A stretch of 64,000 nucleotides of DNA from Candidatus Sneabacter namystus (lineage in GTDB: Bacteria; Pseudomonadota; Alphaproteobacteria; Rickettsiales; Rickettsiaceae). The notes under the pieces were generated by a model, which saw only the letters and a program-made list of their open reading frames with translations, had not been told where the DNA came from and ran no database searches. Shown here one piece after another: positions 32,524 through 41,996 of this stretch. Both the position numbers and the translations under genes were made by a program. The stretch is taken from NCBI RefSeq assembly GCF_008189685.1, contig NZ_CP043312.1, forward strand, positions 124,001 to 188,000, read 5' to 3'. How positions within the stretch are numbered: the first letter of the stretch is position 1; each line of letters begins with the position of its first letter.

Positions 32524-34584
32524 TTATGCTATAATCCCTGCTTTTGTAGAAAACTTTTTTGAAACAATTTTTTTATAAAAGTTAGCTATAGTAGTATCTT
32601 TTTGCGCATTGATTGTATTTTGACTTACAGTTTCATATATTACGCTATCGATTGGTATTTTGTCTGCGAAGTAAAAGTCTTGTTTACCGCTTTGTTTTAT
32701 TCCTAGTATGTCTCCGCTGCCTCTTATTTCTAAATCTTGTTTTGCTAGTATAAAACAGTCATGTGTACTTTTTAAAAGTGCCAGTCTTTTTAGTCCGTTA
32801 CTAGAGATATTTTTTTTGTTGTACATAAGTATGCAGTGCGATTCTAAAGAACTTCTTCCAACTCTACCTCTTAGTTGATGTAATTGAGCCAAACCAAATT
32901 GATTTGCAGATTCTACTATTATTAAGGAAGCGTTTTTTATATCTATTCCGACTTCTATTATTGTTGTAGAGACGATAACGTCGGTATCACTTTTAAGAAA
33001 TTGCGACATAATAGCTTGTTTTTCTTTTGTTGGTGTATCTCCATGCAGCATCGCAACCTTTGTACCTAATATCTGTTGTAAAATTTTAAATCTAGTTTGC
33101 ACATCACCTTTTTTATTGTTTGTATTTTTAGACAATTCTTCATCTGGATCGCTTATTAAAGGGCATACCCAAAATACCTTTTCTCCCTTCGATATTGTTT
33201 TTTGCACGCAATTTAGTACTTGTTCTTCTTTGTCTGAAGACATAACGTATGTATTGACTGGTTTTCTGTTGAGAATTGTCTTCATATTAGTAATAGAGAC
33301 ATTACCTAATAAGGTGGCTGCTAAACTACGTGGAATAGGCGTGGCGCTCATTAAGAGTATGTCTACTGTGTTTGATTTTTCTATTAGTGAGAGGCGCTGA
33401 TATACGCCAAATCTATGTTGTTCATCTATAACAACGTATTTGAGATTTTTAAATGATACATTTGATTGAAAAATGGAATGTGTACCTATTACTATAGAAG
33501 CTCCATTTTTAATTTTTTGTAATGCCTCATTTTGCTCTGATTTTGTCAATGAGCCAGTGAGTAAACACACTGTGATGTCTAAGCCATTGAGTGCTTTTAG
33601 ACAGTATTGATAATGTTGATTAGCTAATAGTTCTGTTGGAGCCATGAGAGCAGCCTGGTAATTACATTGTGTGACATTTACCATGCTCATTAAAGCTACG
33701 ATAGTTTTACCTGATCCTACATCTGCTTGTAATAATCGCACCATTTGTTGTTCATTTGCTTGATCTTTTTGAATTTCATCTAATGCTTCTGTTTGAGAAC
33801 AAGTTAACTCAAAATTTAAGTTTTTTAACATCGCTTCATGTATGTGATGCGCAGCTGTAAATGTTTGTGATTTTTTCTTTTGTGTGTGTTCTGCTATGAG
33901 TAATTTGTGCGCAGTTAACTCTTCAATTGCCAAGGTTGCAAGGCAGTCTCTTAGATGTTTTTGTACATCTAGCACATTTTTTGGAATATGCAGTTTGTTT
34001 AAGAACTTTAGGTACATTTGCAATTTTATTTCACAGGTATTCTTTTCTTGACGAGTGTTAGTTATAGTATCTTGAGCGATATCTAGGGCTTGTTTTATAT
34101 ATTTCCATAAAGTTTTATTATTTAATCCGTATGTTAAAGGATATACCGGTTCTATAAGACATAAGTCTATAGGACTGAATACAAACTCTGGATGTATCAT
34201 GTATGTTTTGCTATTGTGCATAGATATTTTGCCTTCTACTGTATAATTTGCATTGATGTATAGTTGTTTATAAATTGCGGGATGTATTTTTTTAAAAAAC
34301 ATCAAAAATACATGTTTTGCTGGTTCGTAGGTAAATTTGATTATTAGTTTGTTAGAACGGTTACTGATATCAGATATTTTTCCATTGAGTAATACTATTT
34401 GGTTTTCTGGTATCGATTTTATTGGTATTTGCTTAGTGTAAAGTAGCTTAGAGATGTAAGTTTTTGGAGCATAACAACATAGATCTCGTATAGATTGAAT
34501 GCCTAATCTTTTTAGAGCTTGTACATGTGATAACGGAATTTTGAACAAATTCTGGACTGTTGCGTCTAAAATAGCGTAATTCAT
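32524..34584 (-). CDS. recG: ATP-dependent DNA helicase RecG
   Basis: RecG remodels stalled replication forks and branched DNA. The 686-residue product has the N-terminal wedge (OB) domain, Walker A ADVGSGKTIVA, the DEQH box in DEQHRFGVYQR, the segment MSATPIPRSLAATLLG, and the C-terminal RGRVGRS and GDILGIKQSG. Length is normal. Its start overlaps the holB stop by four bases (ATGA). Confidence 0.95.
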   Translation of the reverse strand: MNYAILDATVQNLFKIPLSHVQALKRLGIQSIRDLCCYAPKTYISKLLYTKQIPIKSIPENQIVLLNGKISDISNRSNKLIIKFTYEPAKHVFLMFFKKIHPAIYKQLYINANYTVEGKISMHNSKTYMIHPEFVFSPIDLCLIEPVYPLTYGLNNKTLWKYIKQALDIAQDTITNTRQEKNTCEIKLQMYLKFLNKLHIPKNVLDVQKHLRDCLATLAIEELTAHKLLIAEHTQKKKSQTFTAAHHIHEAMLKNLNFELTCSQTEALDEIQKDQANEQQMVRLLQADVGSGKTIVALMSMVNVTQCNYQAALMAPTELLANQHYQYCLKALNGLDITVCLLTGSLTKSEQNEALQKIKNGASIVIGTHSIFQSNVSFKNLKYVVIDEQHRFGVYQRLSLIEKSNTVDILLMSATPIPRSLAATLLGNVSITNMKTILNRKPVNTYVMSSDKEEQVLNCVQKTISKGEKVFWVCPLISDPDEELSKNTNNKKGDVQTRFKILQQILGTKVAMLHGDTPTKEKQAIMSQFLKSDTDVIVSTTIIEVGIDIKNASLIIVESANQFGLAQLHQLRGRVGRSSLESHCILMYNKKNISSNGLKRLALLKSTHDCFILAKQDLEIRGSGDILGIKQSGKQDFYFADKIPIDSVIYETVSQNTINAQKDTTIANFYKKIVSKKFSTKAGIIA

Positions 34585-35336
34585 TTGGAAAAAACGTGAC
34601 TCAATAACAAAGCTGATAGATGTTCTGAGTTTAAGAAGAATTTTTGACCATCATGTAGTGTCTTTATTATTTGTAATTTTTCTAATGCTTCTTGCACTGA
34701 ATGGAGATCCATAAGTTTAAAAATCTCTTTTTCTTCTTCTAATGTTTGAGAGATTCCTGTATAAGATTTTATCCAATTACCAAACAATTTTGTTAAATAT
34801 GATATAAAATCCGGATTTATAACCTCTTTAGAGATATGTGCTATATTTTTTTCTTTAAGTATAGATAAGAAATGTGTGTATGATTGCTCGTAATCTAGTA
34901 ATTGTATATCTTCAATACTATAACACCTTGATTGAATCGTTTTGAGTATCTGAGAGATTGTATTAGTGATCAAGAAGTAGTAATTATTTTCTCCTGGTTC
35001 TTCTAAAGTTTTTAAAGTTGCATTTGCTGCTTCTGTAGACAGTTTGTCAGCTTCTTCTACTACAATAGCTTTATATTTTCCGTGTGCTGAGCTTTTACTG
35101 AGCCATAGATTCGCTGCTCGAATGTTGTTTACAGTTACGAAAGCTTTATCTCGTTCCGCCTGCACTACATATACAATTGATTCAGTATGGATGTCTTGGT
35201 CAAGACTGTATGATATCTTGGAGAAGAAGTGTTTTATTGTGTTTGTACTGCCCTTGTAGTTGCTGCTTTGTATCAAAATAGAGTGTGGCATGTGGTTTTT
35301 TGCCCACATTTGTTCAAGTTTTTCTAGCATATGCAA
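34581..35336 (-). CDS. holB: DNA polymerase III delta-prime subunit
   Basis: The product is a 251-residue AAA+ fold protein of the clamp loader. Visible features are the weak N-terminal part without a Walker A loop, the segment IVVEEADKLSTEAANATLKTLEEP, and the SRC motif in TIQSRCYSI, which supplies the arginine finger. The zinc-binding Cys cluster seen in many delta-prime proteins is not found. It overlaps gltX by 23 bases upstream and recG by four downstream, within a minus-strand operon of information-processing genes. Confidence 0.82.
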   Translation of the reverse strand: MHMLEKLEQMWAKNHMPHSILIQSSNYKGSTNTIKHFFSKISYSLDQDIHTESIVYVVQAERDKAFVTVNNIRAANLWLSKSSAHGKYKAIVVEEADKLSTEAANATLKTLEEPGENNYYFLITNTISQILKTIQSRCYSIEDIQLLDYEQSYTHFLSILKEKNIAHISKEVINPDFISYLTKLFGNWIKSYTGISQTLEEEKEIFKLMDLHSVQEALEKLQIIKTLHDGQKFFLNSEHLSALLLSHVFSK

Positions 35337-36714
35337 TTCCTTGTTCGAGCCTCTTTATGGTGTCAAGTTTTCCGATTATTTGCATCATTTCAAAAATGCA
35401 TGGAGATTGAGTTATACCTGTAAGACACGCTCTTATTGGCATTGCTATTGATACAAGCTTTACATTGTGTTCTTTTGCCAAACATTTTATTGTGTTTTCT
35501 ATATTTGGTTTGTAAAAATCTTTTATATGTTTTAGTTGAAAAGTAGCATTCTCTAATAGCGTAATATTTGATTTTTCAAGTAAAGTCTTTGCCATATCAG
35601 AATACATTGGAGTAAATTCAGGCAGGTACATTTTAGTTGTTTGTACTAAATCTGTCAGCAAAACTGCTCTCTTAACCACAGCGTCATAGCAATTATGTAT
35701 TCTTTCTTCTGTATTGTGTGTAATTACCATTTCATTATCGATGTGTTCTAGAATCAGATGCACCAATTTATCTTTTGGATAGCGTTTTATGTGGCATGCA
35801 TTTACATATTTTAGTTTATCAAAGTCAATCCTTGCTGCTGCTTTATTGATATTTTCTATGCGAAATAGTTGAATCATTTCTTCAATAGACATTATTTCTC
35901 TATCTTGAAATCCGCATCCTAATTTTGCTATATAATTGCACAGGGCTAGTGGTAAATATCCAGCATTTTTATATTCTTGTATATCTATCGCGCCTTTACG
36001 TTTGGATAATTTTGTGCCGTCCGGATTGTGTATAAGAGGTATATGGGCCATCTTAGGTATATCCCATTTCATGGCTTGATAAATGTGTAGCTGTAGAAAT
36101 GTATTAGATATATGATCATCTCCTCTTATTATATGTGAGATATTCATATCGTGATCATCACACACTACTGATAGCATGTAAGTAGGGTCACCGTTACTCT
36201 TTACTAATACTACGTCTTCTAAATGTCTATTTTCAATTGTTATTGGGCCTTGTACCAAATCGTCTAGCGTTATTTTTCCATGTAAAGGTACTTTTAGTCT
36301 AATTGTGGGCTTTTTATCTTTAGGAAACTGATGCACAAGTGCATCTCGCCATGGATTAATGATTTTGTCTGATTGAAAACTACCATTTGTATTTTCCTCT
36401 TGCTGCTTAAAGCAGTAGTAAGCATGTCCTGCATCTATTAGATGTTTTGCTATATTAATGTGTTTTTTAGCATTATGAGATTGAAATACTATTTCTTCGT
36501 CCCACGTTAATTCTAGCCATTGCAGACTTTCTATAATAGATTGCGAATTTTGAGTTGAAGATCTTTCTTTATCTGTATCTTCTATTCTTACATAGAATTT
36601 TCCGTTAGACTGTTTTGCAAAAAGGTAATTCAGTAGGGCAGTTCTTGCTCCTCCTAGATGTAGTACCCCTGTTGGAGAAGGTGCAAATCTAGTTTTTACT
36701 TGATTAATATGCAT
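35314..36714 (-). CDS. gltX1: Glutamyl-tRNA synthetase, copy 1
   Basis: This class I synthetase has 466 residues. It has the HIGH-type motif HLGGARTAL near residue 20 and the KMSKS-type motif KLSKRKGAI. Rickettsiales and many other alphaproteobacteria keep two GltX proteins; one charges tRNA-Glu and the other may mischarge tRNA-Gln for the GatCAB route. Which copy does which cannot be told from the motifs alone. It starts 1 bp from the uup stop and overlaps holB by 23 bases. Confidence 0.93.
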   Translation of the reverse strand: MHINQVKTRFAPSPTGVLHLGGARTALLNYLFAKQSNGKFYVRIEDTDKERSSTQNSQSIIESLQWLELTWDEEIVFQSHNAKKHINIAKHLIDAGHAYYCFKQQEENTNGSFQSDKIINPWRDALVHQFPKDKKPTIRLKVPLHGKITLDDLVQGPITIENRHLEDVVLVKSNGDPTYMLSVVCDDHDMNISHIIRGDDHISNTFLQLHIYQAMKWDIPKMAHIPLIHNPDGTKLSKRKGAIDIQEYKNAGYLPLALCNYIAKLGCGFQDREIMSIEEMIQLFRIENINKAAARIDFDKLKYVNACHIKRYPKDKLVHLILEHIDNEMVITHNTEERIHNCYDAVVKRAVLLTDLVQTTKMYLPEFTPMYSDMAKTLLEKSNITLLENATFQLKHIKDFYKPNIENTIKCLAKEHNVKLVSIAMPIRACLTGITQSPCIFEMMQIIGKLDTIKRLEQGIAYARKT

Positions 36715-36715
36715 T

Positions 36716-38491
36716 TTATTTTTGTACCTTCTTTGAGAATTTTTCTTTCTCTTCTTCTAATACAGCCCATTTATCCATTTTTTCATTTATTAATGTTCGC
36801 AATGCTTTGATCTCTTGTCCTAAAATAGTGGCACGTTTCGCATCGTTAATATATATATTTGTGTCAGCAAGTTGTTTTTCGATGTGAGAGTATTTCTTTT
36901 CTAGTTGTGCTATTTCTTTCGTAAGTAGTTCTAATTCTCTTTTAGATTTGTAACTAAAATAGCATTGTTTTGCTATTTTCTCTGTGTCAGTTTTTTTTGT
37001 TACATTATGTTTTTTGTGACGTTGATATCCTCCTACGAGGTTTAAGATCCCTGTTGCGGATAGCACAATAGTACGCGTTACTAACTTTTCTATAAAATCT
37101 CTATCGTGGCTTACAAGTATGACAGTGCCTTTATATTCATCTATTATATCGATTAGTGTGTCGAGCGTATCAGAATCAAGATCATTTGTGGGTTCATCTA
37201 ATATAAGTAAGTTACTTTTTTGCGCTAGTATTTTTGCAAGCAATAGTCTACTAGCCTGTCCGCCTGATAAAACCGAAGTTTTAGCATGCAAAAGTGATGG
37301 ATCAAAAAGGAACTTTTTTAAATAAGCACCTGCATGGATAGTTGAGTCATGCACCTGAATGTAATGACCGCCTTCTGGACATAGTGTTTCTAGCAGTGAT
37401 TCTTTTGGGTTAATTTCGTGCTCTTTATGTTGAGAGAAATAGGAGATTTGTAAATTTTCTCCGTGTATTACTGTTCCAGATGATGGAGACAGTTCTTTTA
37501 AAAAAAGCTTGAGCAGAGTTGATTTACCCACTCCATTTGCTCCTACTATGCCAATTCTTTCACCTTTAATTATTCTATAGGTAAAATTCTGTATCACGGT
37601 TTTATTGTTGTAGGAGAAAGATATATCTTCCGCAGATAAAATAAACTTAGTTTTGCTAACCTTGTTATTTTGCGATATTTGTATGCCTTCTTCAGCAAAC
37701 TTATTGATTCTTGCTTGTATTTCTTTTCTTAGCTTAGAAAGTTTTTCTAGCCTTAATTGATTTCTTTTTCTTCTGGCAGAAATACCTCCTTGTAGCCATT
37801 GCTCTTCATAGTGTAACTTTTTCTCAAGATGTAAAGTTTTCTGTTGTTCAAGTATTAAAATGTCATGTTTCCATTGTTCGAAGTTGCTGAAACCTTTTTG
37901 ATTGACTCGTACGGTAGTCCTATCAACCCACCACGTCGTTTTAGTTATGTTATGTAAAAAAGTTTTATCATGACTTATACAAATTACAGATCCTTTATAG
38001 TTTGATAAAAATTCTTCCAACCATTCTATGGAAGATATGTCTAAGTGATTTGTTGGTTCATCGAGCAGTAATATGTCTGCCTCTGTAGATAACACAGCTG
38101 CTAATGCTAGTCTTCTTTGTTGCCCTCCGGATAGTGTGTCAGTTGTTTCTAAATGTGGAAGACCAAGTTGTCTAGAGTAATACTGTGCTAAGTGTTTGGA
38201 ACAGTTGGACGTTGACAAGATAGCGTCTAAAACCGTTTGCGAACTATATTTTTTTATTTCTTGTTTAAGATAGGCGACAGTAATTCCTGGTTTCAAGTAT
38301 ATAGTGCCGTGATCTGGTTCGTATATTTGTGCCAATATTTTCAACAGACTAGACTTACCAGAACCGTTTTTTCCTGTAACACAAATCCTTTCTTTATCTC
38401 TTACGTATAGCTCTACATTGCTTAGAATGACTTTGTCTGCAAAACTTACATCTACATTTTTTAAATACAACAAAGGAGATTGTTTGGACAT
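36716..38491 (-). CDS. uup: ABC-F ATPase, Uup type
   Basis: This soluble twin ABC ATPase of the ABC-F family acts on the ribosome or in DNA-intermediate processing. The 591-residue product has two Walker A loops (GKNGSGKSS, GANGVGKST), two signature motifs (LSGGQQRRLALA, LSGGQASRLLLA) and two Walker B segments with DEPTN. A C-terminal coiled-coil of about 80 residues is typical of Uup. There is no membrane domain. Confidence 0.88.
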   Translation of the reverse strand: MSKQSPLLYLKNVDVSFADKVILSNVELYVRDKERICVTGKNGSGKSSLLKILAQIYEPDHGTIYLKPGITVAYLKQEIKKYSSQTVLDAILSTSNCSKHLAQYYSRQLGLPHLETTDTLSGGQQRRLALAAVLSTEADILLLDEPTNHLDISSIEWLEEFLSNYKGSVICISHDKTFLHNITKTTWWVDRTTVRVNQKGFSNFEQWKHDILILEQQKTLHLEKKLHYEEQWLQGGISARRKRNQLRLEKLSKLRKEIQARINKFAEEGIQISQNNKVSKTKFILSAEDISFSYNNKTVIQNFTYRIIKGERIGIVGANGVGKSTLLKLFLKELSPSSGTVIHGENLQISYFSQHKEHEINPKESLLETLCPEGGHYIQVHDSTIHAGAYLKKFLFDPSLLHAKTSVLSGGQASRLLLAKILAQKSNLLILDEPTNDLDSDTLDTLIDIIDEYKGTVILVSHDRDFIEKLVTRTIVLSATGILNLVGGYQRHKKHNVTKKTDTEKIAKQCYFSYKSKRELELLTKEIAQLEKKYSHIEKQLADTNIYINDAKRATILGQEIKALRTLINEKMDKWAVLEEEKEKFSKKVQK

Positions 38492-38555
38492 AAACGCATT
38501 TTGCTAAGATATAATTGAAAATGTGCCAAAGATGTTATCGTAAGTTACTTTTTAT

Positions 38556-38831
38556 TTATTGAACAAACGGTACTTTTTTCTTTTTATGTATTTTTATAAT
38601 TCTTCCTTTAGCTAGATCGTACTTTGTTATCACAACTGTGACTTTATCTCCCATTATGATACGAATTCTATTTTGCTTAATTCTTCCAGCACTATGAGCA
38701 ATAACAGTATGTTTGGCATCCTCGGGTGCTTTACTGTTAAGGTCCCGTAGTTCTATTTCTACTTTAAATTTACCACAGGGTAACACTGTTACGACGTCTC
38801 CCAGGCATTCTACAAAATCTTCTTTTGGCAT
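38556..38831 (-). CDS. infA: Translation initiation factor IF-1, extended
   Basis: IF-1 binds the ribosomal A site during initiation. The S1/OB-fold is evident in KEDFVECLGDVVTVLPCGKFKVEI, AGRIKQNRIRIIMGDKV and YDLAKGRI. At 91 residues it is longer than the usual 72. An insertion of about ten residues (RDLNSKAPEDAKH) lies before the IAHSAGR strand, and a Lys-rich tail (KIHKKKKVPFVQ) follows. The gene lies between uup and ybeY on the minus strand. Confidence 0.92.
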   Translation of the reverse strand: MPKEDFVECLGDVVTVLPCGKFKVEIELRDLNSKAPEDAKHTVIAHSAGRIKQNRIRIIMGDKVTVVITKYDLAKGRIIKIHKKKKVPFVQ

Positions 38832-38883
38832 GATACAATAGCTAAGTTGAGCAGGAGATTATACAAAATATAGACTATTTTGT

Positions 38884-39369
38884 CTATGTAAACTGATTTT
38901 TTTGATACTGTTTTATTTTAAGTTTTTGCATGATTTTATCTTCTTTAGCAAACATTTTTTCTGCATCAGTTTTGTTAAAGTGATCATATCCCATTATATG
39001 CAATAGTCCGTGGACCAAAAGGTGTGATGCATGGTTCACAAAAGGTATGCTGTATTCTGATGCTTCTTTATATATGATTTGATATCCCAAAGCTATATCT
39101 CCTAGGAGTTGGAGTCTGTGACTGGTATGTTGTATGTCACCATATGGGAAGGCGAGTACATTCGTTGGATATGATTTTCCTAGAAATTCTTTGTTTAGAT
39201 GACACATTTTTTCTGAATGCGTAAGCAGCACACACATGCTTGCATTGATACGTTGTGTTGTTGATAGGGCACTTTGTGTGATATTTGCTATATTTGTTAA
39301 ATATTTTCTGCTGAAGTTTGTATGTCTTTTCCAGGCATCTTCTTCTACAATTATGTCTAGCTTTACCAT
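38884..39369 (-). CDS. ybeY: Endoribonuclease YbeY
   Basis: YbeY is a zinc-dependent RNase for 16S rRNA 3' maturation and ribosome quality control. The 161-residue product carries the complete metal motif HGLLHIMGYDH and the upstream TNVLAFPYGD. Length is typical. Its start lies 26 bp from the divergent flhB start. Confidence 0.95.
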   Translation of the reverse strand: MVKLDIIVEEDAWKRHTNFSRKYLTNIANITQSALSTTQRINASMCVLLTHSEKMCHLNKEFLGKSYPTNVLAFPYGDIQHTSHRLQLLGDIALGYQIIYKEASEYSIPFVNHASHLLVHGLLHIMGYDHFNKTDAEKMFAKEDKIMQKLKIKQYQKNQFT

Positions 39370-39395
39370 TATTTTTTTATCTATTAAAATTTTTT

Positions 39396-40466
39396 ATGGT
39401 CCAATCCTCAGAAGACCAAGCTGCTAAAACAGAAGAGCCTACTGAACGTAAAGTACAAGAAGCGTTTAAGAAAGGAAATCTCATGTTTGTTAAAGATGTA
39501 TACAGTGTGTGCATAATGACAGCGTGGACAGTGAGTGTCATTTTTATTATTCCTGATATTGTTAAAGGTATTTTAAATTATATGTGTGGACTTTTAACGC
39601 ATGCTGGTAATTTATCTTTTAGCTGTGGTCCTGGCGTAAGTGTAGGCACTTTGTTTTTAAAAGTCTTATTGTACATGACACCTTTGTTTATTTTTATTAT
39701 AGCCTCGATTATTTTGGCAAATTTTTTGCATCATTTTAAATTTTATTTTAGCTTTAACTCAGTAAAATTAGATTTTAGCAAGATCTCCATTGCATCTGGA
39801 TTAAGCAAAATTCTATCAAAAAAAAATTTACTTGACTTTGTTGCTAATTTGATAAAGTTACTTCTACTTATTGTTGTATTTACTGTTTCTGTATTCAAAT
39901 TTTGGAACACAATAATTAATTACTCTCTTCTGCCTTTGCATGTGATAATGCAGAATATATTTTCTCAATTACATTTTTTCTTTATTTTATCTTCTGTAGT
40001 TGTTGGGTGTGTGGCATGTTTTAGCTACTTTTATAGTAGGAAAATATATTTTAACAAACTTAAGATGACAAGGCAGGAAATAAAACGAGAATTAAGAGAA
40101 ACGGAAGGAGATCATGAAATAAAAAAAAGAATTCGCTACAGGGTTGTACAAAGATGGCAAAGTCAGCTTGCTAACGCTGTACCTAAGGCAGATGTTATTG
40201 TTACAAATCCTGAACATTTTGCTGTTGCTTTGTCATACAATTCTGAAGTAGCAAATGTACCAAAAGTTACTGCTAAAGGGAAAGATATGATGGCACTTCG
40301 GATGAAGTATATAGCCAAGAAAAATAATGTACCAATTGTCCCAAACAAACAGTTGGCACAAGGTTTATATAAAGAAGTGGCCGTACAAGGAGCAATTCCA
40401 CCAAAATATTATACTATAGTGGCAGAGATCTTGAGCTTTGTTATATCTATGAAGAATAGTAAGTGA
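39396..40466 (+). CDS. flhB: Flagellar type III export switch protein FlhB
   Basis: FlhB sits at the export gate and switches substrate class after self-cleavage. The 356-residue product starts MVQSSEDQAAKTEEPTERKV, matching the family's N-terminus. Four membrane segments span about residues 30-210, and a cytosolic domain includes KMTRQEIKRELRETEGD and VPKADVIVTNPEHFAVAL. The cleavage motif, normally NPTH, reads NPEH; the Asn-Pro bond itself is kept. An upstream in-frame start at 39318 would lie inside ybeY on the opposite strand and is rejected. The gene is alone among housekeeping genes, like flhA 20 kb away. Confidence 0.9.
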   Translation: MVQSSEDQAAKTEEPTERKVQEAFKKGNLMFVKDVYSVCIMTAWTVSVIFIIPDIVKGILNYMCGLLTHAGNLSFSCGPGVSVGTLFLKVLLYMTPLFIFIIASIILANFLHHFKFYFSFNSVKLDFSKISIASGLSKILSKKNLLDFVANLIKLLLLIVVFTVSVFKFWNTIINYSLLPLHVIMQNIFSQLHFFFILSSVVVGCVACFSYFYSRKIYFNKLKMTRQEIKRELRETEGDHEIKKRIRYRVVQRWQSQLANAVPKADVIVTNPEHFAVALSYNSEVANVPKVTAKGKDMMALRMKYIAKKNNVPIVPNKQLAQGLYKEVAVQGAIPPKYYTIVAEILSFVISMKNSK

Positions 40467-40500
40467 TATTGAATGATTATTAGCTATGGTGCGTTTAGGA

Positions 40501-41190
40501 TTAAAGTATATTATCCGATTTGAAACTGAAGAATTTCTTCTTTCCGATTATTACATGATCGTGGACTGTAATACCAAAAGTGTCGCAAGCTTTTACTATT
40601 TCTTGTGTTAAGACTATGTCCGCTTTGGATGGCCTTGGGTCGCCACTTGGATGATTATGTGCCAATAATATGGCACTTGCCTCAAAGAATAGTGCTCTTT
40701 TAACTACTTCTCTTGGATATACGGAAGTTTGATCTACTGTTCCTACAGATTGTACTTCGTCTGACAGAATTTCATTTTTTTTATTCAAAAATATTATTCT
40801 GAATTGTTCTGTTTTCATGTGTCCTGTTGTCGTTTGTAAATATTCTATTACGTCAGACCATGAGCATAAGATATCCTTTTTTATGATGTTTTGCTGCAAC
40901 ACCCTGTTTAATATTTCTCTAACAAGTATAATGTTTGCTACAGTGTTTTTTGATACTTGCGCTACAGATAGAAGCTTATCTTTATCAGCATAAATTATAT
41001 TTGCCAAAGTATCAAATTTTGTTAACAGTTCTTTCGCTATAGGTTTTGTATCTTTTCTTGGTATGGAAGAAAAAAGAAGCAGCTCTAATATCTCATAATC
41101 TTGAGTTGACGAGGGCGCTTGTAAGAACCTTGCTTTGAGTCTGCCTCTATGTCCGGTATAGTGGTTTTTATTGTTTATTTTTTTGCTCAT
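40501..41190 (-). CDS. radC: RadC/UPF0758 JAB-domain protein
   Basis: The 229-residue product has an N-terminal helix-hairpin-helix-like region and a JAB/MPN domain with the metal motif HNHPSGDPRPSKAD. The RadC name is historical; the role in DNA repair is not established and the biochemical activity of the family is unclear. It overlaps the map stop by 23 bases, at the 3' end of the rnj-pheS-pheT-map unit. Confidence 0.9.
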   Translation of the reverse strand: MSKKINNKNHYTGHRGRLKARFLQAPSSTQDYEILELLLFSSIPRKDTKPIAKELLTKFDTLANIIYADKDKLLSVAQVSKNTVANIILVREILNRVLQQNIIKKDILCSWSDVIEYLQTTTGHMKTEQFRIIFLNKKNEILSDEVQSVGTVDQTSVYPREVVKRALFFEASAILLAHNHPSGDPRPSKADIVLTQEIVKACDTFGITVHDHVIIGKKKFFSFKSDNIL

Positions 41191-41965
41191 AAGGCGGATG
41201 ATGTAGCTCTAATGGCGATAGTGTGAAAATTTCATATCCATCTTCAGTTATTCCTACTGTATGCTCAAATTGTGCAGATAAAGATTTGTCTCTTGTGGTG
41301 ACGGTCCAACCATCAAATTTACTTACAATAGTATGATGTTTTCCTGCGTTTACCATGGGCTCTACAGTAAAAAACATTCCTGTTTCAAGCTTGGTTCCTT
41401 TTCCTTTAGACCCATAGTTTAGTACTGCCGGCTCAGCATGAAACACTTGCCCTATTCCGTGACCGCAAAAATCTTTTACAACAGAGAAGCCAGCTTTTTC
41501 TGCAGTATTATTTATTGCAAACCCTATATCTCCTAAAGTCGAGCCAGGTTTTATAGCTTTTATACCGTTCATCATAGATGCATATGTTACATCTATTAAT
41601 TTTGTAGCTTTTATATTTATGTCTCCGACAGGAAACATTCTGCTTGTGTCTCCGTACCACCCATCTACTATCACAGTTACATCTATATTGACGATATCTC
41701 CTTCTAATAATTGTCTTTCATCTGGAATACCGTGACATATTACGTGATTGACAGAAGTACAGATAGACTTAGGAAAACCTTTATAGTTTAAAGGAGCTGG
41801 TATTGCCCCATTTTCTACTATGTAGTTGTGACACAAATCATTTAGTTTGGATGTCGTGATCCCTGGGGTGACAAAAGGGGTAATATAATCAAGTGTTTGA
41901 GCTGCCAATCTTCCTGCAATTCTCATTTTTTCCCAATCTTGACCAGAGTGTATTGTTATCGTCAT
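41168..41965 (-). CDS. map: Methionine aminopeptidase, type I
   Basis: This enzyme removes the initiator Met from nascent proteins. The 265-residue product has the metal ligands in NIDVTVIVDGWYGDTSRMF, the His in CGHGIGQVFHAEP, and the Glu residues in VEPMVN and the C-terminal FEHTVGI. It lies 31 bp after pheT. Confidence 0.95.
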   Translation of the reverse strand: MTITIHSGQDWEKMRIAGRLAAQTLDYITPFVTPGITTSKLNDLCHNYIVENGAIPAPLNYKGFPKSICTSVNHVICHGIPDERQLLEGDIVNIDVTVIVDGWYGDTSRMFPVGDINIKATKLIDVTYASMMNGIKAIKPGSTLGDIGFAINNTAEKAGFSVVKDFCGHGIGQVFHAEPAVLNYGSKGKGTKLETGMFFTVEPMVNAGKHHTIVSKFDGWTVTTRDKSLSAQFEHTVGITEDGYEIFTLSPLELHHPPYEQKNKQ

Positions 41966-41996
41966 GGTTACCAGAAATACGTAAAATGTTGTTAAG

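Noticed and set aside
39318-39395. Upstream start for flhB
   Set aside because: It lies in ybeY on the other strand, and the true FlhB N-terminus (EEPTERKV) begins just after ATG 39396.
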